11,592 nucleotides of DNA from Prevotella sp. (GTDB lineage: Bacteria; Bacteroidota; Bacteroidia; Bacteroidales; Dysgonomonadaceae). The stretch is taken from positions 1 to 11,592 of the forward strand of contig JAISKQ010000077.1 in assembly GCA_031260865.1 (NCBI GenBank). Direction: 5' to 3'. Numbering within the stretch: position 1 is the first letter of the stretch; the number at the start of each line of letters is the position of its first letter. A model generated the notes under the pieces. That model was not told the origin of the DNA. It saw only the letters and a program-made list of their open reading frames with translations, and made no database searches. This document shows, piece after piece, positions 1 to 5,381 of the stretch. A program made the translations under genes and the position numbers.

Positions 1-1988
1 GAACCGCCGTTTATTACGATGTCTCCTTTTTTCAGATGAAGTTTAACGGATGAAAAGACCGGCGTATTTATAGAGAACCCTCCTACCCCCGGTATCTCTG
101 GATACAAGCCAATACAGGCAAACACATACCAAGCTCCCATTGTACCTAAATCGTCATTACCGGGAAGTCCGTTTATTTTACTGGAATATTGCTCGTTTAA
201 TATCCTGTTTATTATTTTTTGAGCTTTATCAGGTCGTCCCACCCAGTTGTATATCCAAGGTATCTGGAAGCTGGGTTCGTTTCCCGAAGCATACCAATCA
301 TCGCCATAGCCTGCGTCGAGCCTTCTAAAGAGATCGTCGAGCCTTTTTTCCGCTTCTTGCTTGCCTCCCATAATCTCTATCAGTCCTCCGAGATTATAAG
401 GAACCATCCAAAAATAATTTTTATAAGTAGATTCCCTGAAATCGTCCGATAGAGGCTTCCATGATCCATCCGCGCGACGAGATTGCAGCCATCCGGTTTC
501 GGGATTATACAGGTTTTTCCATGAACGGGCATGATGGAAATATCGCCAGCTGGCAAATTCGTCTCCACACGCATATAAAGCGAAGCGGGCTATGGCAAAA
601 TCGGCGGAAGTATATTCCAATTGTATAGAGGCGTTATAATAACCTTTCTCAAGATATTGATTCAAGCCCGGACGGACTTCCACATTCTGAGTTTTAAGTT
701 CGGGTGATTCAGCGCCTTTTCTCATTATTTTAAAGATCGGTCTCGGATCATAGTTCCTCGCGCCGAAAGCCCACGCGTTTGAAACGAGGATAGAAGTCGG
801 ATCACCCTGCATTACGCCGGTTTCTATATTTGCCATTACCCACCGAGGAAATCCACCCCCTGCTTGTTCGGCAAATTGTTGAAGAGAAATTACCACATCG
901 GATGCCACATCCGGATCAAGCATAGAAAGTAGTTGAATTTGTGTGCGATAAGTATCCCAGTTGCTAAAAGAAGTATATTGTTTCGATCTGGATTTATAGA
1001 CCTTGTTATCCGATCCCATGTATTCCCCGTTTACATCGCTGCATATATTAGGATGAATAAGCGTCCTGTAAAGGTGAGTGTAAAATTGAGTAATACGATC
1101 GGGATTCGTTCCATTCACTTCTATTTTACTTAGATAGTGATTCCACCTTGATTCCGCTTGTCCTCTAGTTTTATCAAAATTCCATTCCGTATTTTCCGCT
1201 TTCAGGTTTTCCCTCGCGTTTTCCACCGAAACATAAGACACGCCTATTTTATACTGGATTATATTGTTTTTACTTACATCGAAAGTAAAGAAAACGCCTG
1301 AATTATTTCCTTCGGCAAAAGAAGTGTTTGTCATCAGTTTATCGTTCTTCCATGTTCCCGATTCAACAGACTTAGTATCAAATTCAGCGACAAAATAGAC
1401 TTTGTAAGGCGTTGGTATTCCACAGAAAGCGCCGCCTTCGGCGTAACCTTCACAGGTGTTAGGGCTTGTGATTACAATCGCCGCTTGATTAATACTTGTG
1501 GCAGCTATGCCCCCTCCAATAATGACCGTACCGAATTTTTGACCTGCAGGATATTCGTAATGAGCCATACCAGTTCTCGCTGTCACCGTCAGTTCGGCTT
1601 TAATATCATCTTGAACCGCTGTTTCATAATAACCGGCATGACCCTTCTCCTGAGAGATATTTACGCGGTAATCAAGAATATTACCCGGAGACACTTCTAA
1701 TTTTCCTTTTACCGGAAAAGTCGGAAAATTCCCCATGTGATCACATCCTCCACCACTTAACTGATTGATGACAAATCCCGCTTGTTTGGAAAAGTAAGAC
1801 GGCGTGAATTGTACCATCCCGAACGGATAGGTCGCCCCCGGATAGAGATACCCCGAAGCCAAACCGACGCCTTTAGTTCCGATTAGCGTGTTTACTTTGT
1901 TCGCGTAATCGCCATTTTCTGTTTGTCCCTCAATAGATGTAAAAGAAATAAAGAAAAGGGATAAATAGATCAAAATATTTGTTTTCAT
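1..1988 (-). CDS. GH92 family exo-alpha-mannosidase, 3' end outside the window
   Basis: The frame reads without a stop from the ATG at 1988 to the left edge, giving 662 residues; GH92 proteins run to about 740-760, so roughly the last 80-100 are missing. The N-terminus (MKTNILIYLSLFFISFTSIE-GQ) is a Sec signal peptide, implying a periplasmic or surface enzyme. GH92 enzymes are calcium-dependent inverting exo-alpha-mannosidases. Family marks are LSGGGC (residues 77-82), NWDTYRTQ, the putative general acid E519 in FRESTYKNYFW, GNEPSFQIPW (N570, E571) and GNDDLGTMGAWYV (N611, D612, D613). D613 matches the usual catalytic base; the first position of the acidic pair is Asn. The Trp and His-Glu residues tied to alpha-1,2 specificity in its neighbour are not recognisable here, so linkage is unassigned. 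The 74-base gap from the upstream GH92 gene has no visible promoter or terminator, so co-transcription is likely. The leader shows no clear Shine-Dalgarno site. Confidence 0.93.
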   Translation of the reverse strand, partial: MKTNILIYLSLFFISFTSIEGQTENGDYANKVNTLIGTKGVGLASGYLYPGATYPFGMVQFTPSYFSKQAGFVINQLSGGGCDHMGNFPTFPVKGKLEVSPGNILDYRVNISQEKGHAGYYETAVQDDIKAELTVTARTGMAHYEYPAGQKFGTVIIGGGIAATSINQAAIVITSPNTCEGYAEGGAFCGIPTPYKVYFVAEFDTKSVESGTWKNDKLMTNTSFAEGNNSGVFFTFDVSKNNIIQYKIGVSYVSVENARENLKAENTEWNFDKTRGQAESRWNHYLSKIEVNGTNPDRITQFYTHLYRTLIHPNICSDVNGEYMGSDNKVYKSRSKQYTSFSNWDTYRTQIQLLSMLDPDVASDVVISLQQFAEQAGGGFPRWVMANIETGVMQGDPTSILVSNAWAFGARNYDPRPIFKIMRKGAESPELKTQNVEVRPGLNQYLEKGYYNASIQLEYTSADFAIARFALYACGDEFASWRYFHHARSWKNLYNPETGWLQSRRADGSWKPLSDDFRESTYKNYFWMVPYNLGGLIEIMGGKQEAEKRLDDLFRRLDAGYGDDWYASGNEPSFQIPWIYNWVGRPDKAQKIINRILNEQYSSKINGLPGNDDLGTMGAWYVFACIGLYPEIPGVGGFSINTPVFSSVKLHLKKGDIVINGG

Positions 1989-2062
1989 ATATGCTTTTTG
2001 TTATATGAAGTAATTTCCAGTTTATACTTATCATCAGGCAACAGTCTTGAATCAAATTCTGT

Positions 2063-4339
2063 TTATTTCTTTGAAAGAGAGAATGGCGCCGCGTCTTTCG
2101 TTGTACCCCTGTTTTTATTAGGTTGGCTACCCATCTCATATTTAATTGTTCCACCATTTGCAATATCCCTGAAAGTGATATAATTTTTATTCAGTGGGCT
2201 ACCATTCAGTGTTACAGACTGTACATACACATTTTCTTTGCTGTTATTAGCCGCTTCGATCACAAACTTCTTCCCGTCTTCCATTGTGATTGTCGCCTTC
2301 TTAAACAAAGGGCTGCCAAGCACATATTCGTCCGTACCCGGACAAACGCTGTAAATACCTAACGCGCTAAGAACATACCAAGACGACATTCCTCCCTGAT
2401 CCTCATCGCCCGGATAACCCTTTTCGGTAGAATTATAGAGCCTATCCATTATCTGGCGCGCCCAATACTGGGTTTTCCATGGTTGACCCGCGTAACCGTA
2501 CATATAAATCATGTGCTGTATAGGCTGATTGCCTTGCGCATACTGTCCCATATCGGCTAATTCCATTTCTCTCATTTCGTGTATTACGCTGCCATAAGTG
2601 CCTGGTTTTATAACATTAGGGACAGTAAATACGGAGTCCATTTTGGTTACAAATTTTTCGTCACTGCCATATAAATCAATTAAACCCTGTACATCATGAA
2701 ACACCGACCAAGTATAGTGCCATGCGTTTCCTTCACAATAAGAACCTCCCCATACGAACGGATCGAAAGGCTCTTGCCAGTTACCATCTTTATCTTTACC
2801 TCTCATAAATCCGGTGGAAGTGTCGAATACATTCTTATAATTATACATTTGTTTCGCAAAAACGCCTTCATAGAATTTATTTCCGACCGACTTAGCCAAA
2901 ATGTAGCCGCAAAAATCATCGTATGCGTATTCAAGTGTCTGAGCTGTTGAACCCAATGATTCGGGATAAGGCACGTATCCCAATTGAAAATATTCTTTCC
3001 AGAAAATACGTCCGTTCGCTCCACCCCAAGGTCCTTTGTTCATCGCCTCATGCGCATAAGCTTTCAACGCGCGTTCGGGATCGAAAGAGCGTATTCCTTT
3101 AGCCCAAGCGTCTGCCAATAGCGAGATAGCGTGATTACCTATCATCCCGCCTGTTTCACCCGGTTGAGACCATGACGGCAACCAGCCGCATTGATCCTGA
3201 GCGTCAAGCAACGCGTTCATGTATTGACTATGCATAGTGGGATGGAGGATGTTTGTCAGAGGGAATTGCGTGCGGAATGTATCCCAGAACCCATTATCGG
3301 TGTACATATATCCTGTATATATTTTTCCGTCATACGGGCTGTAATAATAAGGGTCATTGTTTTCATTCAGTTCATAGAACCTGCGAGAGAAAAGATTGGC
3401 ACGGAAAAGGCAAGAATAGAACGTCCGCATTTGCTCATCGGTTCCACCTTCGACTATCACTCTGTTAAATAGTTCGTTCCATGTTTTTTCTCCACGAGCT
3501 TTCGTTATTTCCAGAGTACCATCACTACCCAGTTCTTGGTTCAGCGTTAGCCAAGCTTGTTCCATGCTGATGTATGAGGACGCGGCTTTAGCCTGTACTT
3601 TTGTTCCTTTTTTAAATTTCAGATACGCTCCGACACCTTTCCCTTCACGCTGGAGTTCATTCGGAAATATTTCATCTTTTTGATTTTCCCATGTACCATA
3701 GGCTTCGAATGGTTTATCAAATTGGATGACAAAATAGCTGTGGAAATTCTTCGAGTTATTCACAAAACGCTGGTTGTTTACCCAACCTGTAATTTGTCTT
3801 TTCAGCGGATCTATTTTCACTTCGCTCATCTTTGTATATCCGTCAAGCACAAGATAAGCGTCCCCATTCTTCGGAAAAGAGAAACGCAGATGCACCCCGC
3901 GTGTTGTCGGAGCCATCTCGGTCGTTATACCGTTATCTAAAGTTACCTTGTAATAATGAGGTTTTCCTATCTCATTGGCATGACTAAACACAGAGGCTCT
4001 TTCTTCTTGATTCACGATAAGTTCACCTACCACCGGCATCAACGAGTACACGGCATAATCATTCGTCCACGAGCTGCATTGATGAGCCTGTTGGAAACCA
4101 CGTATTTTATTAACACGGTATTGATATTTCCATCCGTCGCCATTAGTTCCTGTCTGTGCCGTCCAAGTGTGCATAGCGAAAGGCATTGCCGTGGTGGCAT
4201 AAGTGTTTCCGTAAGTAAGTCCGAAATGAGAATCGGTGCCTTGCAAGGTATTTACATATTGTACTAAATCTTTTAACTGGGCATTGACAGCCACAGTTGA
4301 TAATGAAAAGATAAATAGTATCGCGATGATTTTTTTCAT
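2063..4339 (-). CDS. GH92 family exo-alpha-mannosidase, predicted alpha-1,2-specific
   Basis: A complete 758-residue GH92 enzyme of normal family length. The frame is open up to 4426, but the ATG at 4339 is preferred because it begins a clean signal peptide (MKKIIAILFIFSLSTVAVNA, cleaved before Q21). The N-terminal beta-sandwich covers about residues 22-270 and the catalytic (alpha/alpha)6 domain about 290-720. Seen motifs: GFWDTFRTQFP (W352, D353), CEGNAWHYTW with general acid E536, IHE (H587, E588), GNQPIQH (N604, H609) and GDEDQGGMSSWYV (D645, D647). Compared with Bacteroides thetaiotaomicron BT3990 as I remember it (W88, E533, H584, E585, D642, D644), every residue is present at a constant offset of +3, including W91. 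In BT3990, Trp88/His584/Glu585 hold the +1 sugar of alpha-1,2-mannosides. I infer trimming of alpha-1,2-linked mannose from yeast mannan or high-mannose N-glycan. It lies just after a terminator, so it probably starts a unit with the second GH92 gene. Confidence 0.95.
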   Translation of the reverse strand: MKKIIAILFIFSLSTVAVNAQLKDLVQYVNTLQGTDSHFGLTYGNTYATTAMPFAMHTWTAQTGTNGDGWKYQYRVNKIRGFQQAHQCSSWTNDYAVYSLMPVVGELIVNQEERASVFSHANEIGKPHYYKVTLDNGITTEMAPTTRGVHLRFSFPKNGDAYLVLDGYTKMSEVKIDPLKRQITGWVNNQRFVNNSKNFHSYFVIQFDKPFEAYGTWENQKDEIFPNELQREGKGVGAYLKFKKGTKVQAKAASSYISMEQAWLTLNQELGSDGTLEITKARGEKTWNELFNRVIVEGGTDEQMRTFYSCLFRANLFSRRFYELNENNDPYYYSPYDGKIYTGYMYTDNGFWDTFRTQFPLTNILHPTMHSQYMNALLDAQDQCGWLPSWSQPGETGGMIGNHAISLLADAWAKGIRSFDPERALKAYAHEAMNKGPWGGANGRIFWKEYFQLGYVPYPESLGSTAQTLEYAYDDFCGYILAKSVGNKFYEGVFAKQMYNYKNVFDTSTGFMRGKDKDGNWQEPFDPFVWGGSYCEGNAWHYTWSVFHDVQGLIDLYGSDEKFVTKMDSVFTVPNVIKPGTYGSVIHEMREMELADMGQYAQGNQPIQHMIYMYGYAGQPWKTQYWARQIMDRLYNSTEKGYPGDEDQGGMSSWYVLSALGIYSVCPGTDEYVLGSPLFKKATITMEDGKKFVIEAANNSKENVYVQSVTLNGSPLNKNYITFRDIANGGTIKYEMGSQPNKNRGTTKDAAPFSLSKK

Positions 4340-4342
4340 AAT

Positions 4343-4351
4343 AATTGATGT
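4343..4351 (-). promoter_or_regulatory. Leader word ACATCAATT before the GH92 start
   Basis: On the minus strand the nine bases ACATCAATT end three bases before the GH92 ATG. The same nine bases at the same spacing precede the susC ATG at 11565. No purine-rich Shine-Dalgarno site is present in either leader. It may be an initiation or regulatory element, or chance in AT-rich leaders. Confidence 0.3.
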
Positions 4352-4390
4352 GTGTGGATATGAAACGGAATATACGAATAATTGGCGTCC

Positions 4391-4440
4391 AAAAAACACA
4401 AAGTCTGAATAAAAACATATTCGCATATCCAGACTTTGTG
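4391..4440 (-). terminator. Intrinsic terminator after the outer-membrane barrel gene
   Basis: On the minus strand CACAAAGTCTG (4440-4430) and CAGACTTTGTG (4407-4397) form a perfect 11-base-pair stem, directly followed by TTTTTT (4396-4391). The 22-base loop holds a smaller AUAU-GCGA-AUAU hairpin with a GNRA-type tetraloop. It starts 19 bases after the stop codon of the upstream barrel gene and ends about 50 bases before the GH92 start. Position, stem and T-run all fit rho-independent termination in the direction of the genes. The plus strand has no matching T-run at the other end. Confidence 0.8.
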
Positions 4441-4459
4441 AATAATAAAAATGACAATC

Positions 4460-5347
4460 TTACAATCCTAAAGCTAATCTAACTTTAAAGCCAATACTAA
4501 TAGGCGTTACTTTATCGGTCAATTTTTGAGTAAGTGTATTGCTCCCATATCCAATGGATGAATTAAGAATACTGTTATTTCGGATAACAACCGCCTCCGA
4601 AGTTTCTGTGATTTCCGTAAAACTTTTATTACGTTCTCCTTTGACAATATCATTCAATCCATAATCAACATAAGCGCCGGTATATAGCGACAATTTGTCG
4701 TTCAGCTTCCATTTCATACCCAATTCGGCGCTTAGCGAATAAGCAACTTTAAAATCAACATCTTGTTCACTTGAATAGTTGGCAAATGCGCCAAATCCCC
4801 TAAACTCTTGAGTTTCTCCCCAATTGGCGGTATCGTAGAAAAATCCTTTATTGATCATTTCAGCTGCCGAAGACTTAGCTTTTCCCGCCACAGGTATTCC
4901 TATTTTAGCTCCGGCTTGCACATACAGTTTATTCTTTCCTCCATGTTGAAACTGCAAAATTAAAGGAATATATATGTATGTCGCATTCTGCTTTTCCTCA
5001 TAATTTTTCACTAAAGAATAAAAGTCATACAATTCACCGTCGGTATGATCCACAAGGGCTTGCGTCACATTATTGAATTGGTTCACTTTTGCATTAGCTT
5101 TATAAAGAGCAAGCTCTACTCCCGTATTCAAACCGAAGTTTTCGATGAAAAAATAAGTATATCCTATACCCAAATTACCTCCGGCTACATTGTCCCGTTT
5201 CCCTACTTCGGTTTCGTATGTCAGGGTTGACAATCCTCCACCCACATACATCGACACTTCGTGTTTACTATTCTGGGAGAAAGCTGTAGAAATTGAAATA
5301 AGTAAAACGAAAAGAGTAGCACTATTTTTTAATATGATATTTTTCAT
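4460..5347 (-). CDS. Outer-membrane beta-barrel protein (PorT/OMP_b-brl-like)
   Basis: A 295-residue protein with a Sec signal peptide (residues 1-24, cleaved at AFS-Q). The rest is rich in alternating polar/hydrophobic strands with Gly and aromatic residues: VSMYVGGGLSTLTY, LGIGYTYFF, NTGVELALY, YIYIPLILQF, KLYVQAGAKIGIP, SLSAELGMKWKL and LSLYTGAYVDYGL. The last strand, ISIGFKVRLALGL, is amphipathic and resembles a barrel C-terminal strand. This is the pattern of the small Bacteroidetes outer-membrane barrel families. No OmpA-type peptidoglycan-binding domain or enzyme motif is visible. It follows the multidomain protein by 34 bases and has a good ribosome site, so the two are probably co-transcribed, and a terminator closes the unit. 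Its substrate or partner is unknown; an envelope role linked to glycan handling is inferred from neighbours only. It could equally be a structural barrel of no specific function here. Confidence 0.82.
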   Translation of the reverse strand: MKNIILKNSATLFVLLISISTAFSQNSKHEVSMYVGGGLSTLTYETEVGKRDNVAGGNLGIGYTYFFIENFGLNTGVELALYKANAKVNQFNNVTQALVDHTDGELYDFYSLVKNYEEKQNATYIYIPLILQFQHGGKNKLYVQAGAKIGIPVAGKAKSSAAEMINKGFFYDTANWGETQEFRGFGAFANYSSEQDVDFKVAYSLSAELGMKWKLNDKLSLYTGAYVDYGLNDIVKGERNKSFTEITETSEAVVIRNNSILNSSIGYGSNTLTQKLTDKVTPISIGFKVRLALGL

Positions 5348-5350
5348 AAT

Positions 5351-5355
5351 TCCTT
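5351..5355 (-). promoter_or_regulatory. Ribosome binding site AAGGA
   Basis: On the minus strand AAGGA lies three bases before the ATG at 5347 (AAGGA-ATT-ATG). It is the only clear Shine-Dalgarno-like site among the five starts, supports this start codon, and suggests translation separate from the gene 34 bases upstream. Confidence 0.55.
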
Positions 5356-5381
5356 ATAATATTCGTAATTGACTAAATATC

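Noticed and set aside
1..1988. Possible frameshift or pseudogene in the edge GH92 gene
   Set aside because: Reading the frame by eye from 1988 to base 3 gave a continuous protein with all GH92 motifs in order; it is simply cut by the window edge.
1989..2062. Promoter or terminator between the two GH92 genes
   Set aside because: The 74-base gap has no inverted repeat with a T-run and no paired -33/-7 boxes, so I see nothing beyond a plain leader.
4340..4426. Upstream start giving a 787-residue GH92 protein
   Set aside because: The extra 29 residues precede a complete, typical signal peptide beginning at 4339 and overlap the leader and the region just after the terminator; the internal ATG is the sensible start.
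4143..4457. Minus-strand 104-codon frame overlapping the GH92 start and the intergenic region
   Set aside because: It crosses the terminator hairpin and overlaps the GH92 coding frame, and its sequence is unlike any protein pattern I recognise.
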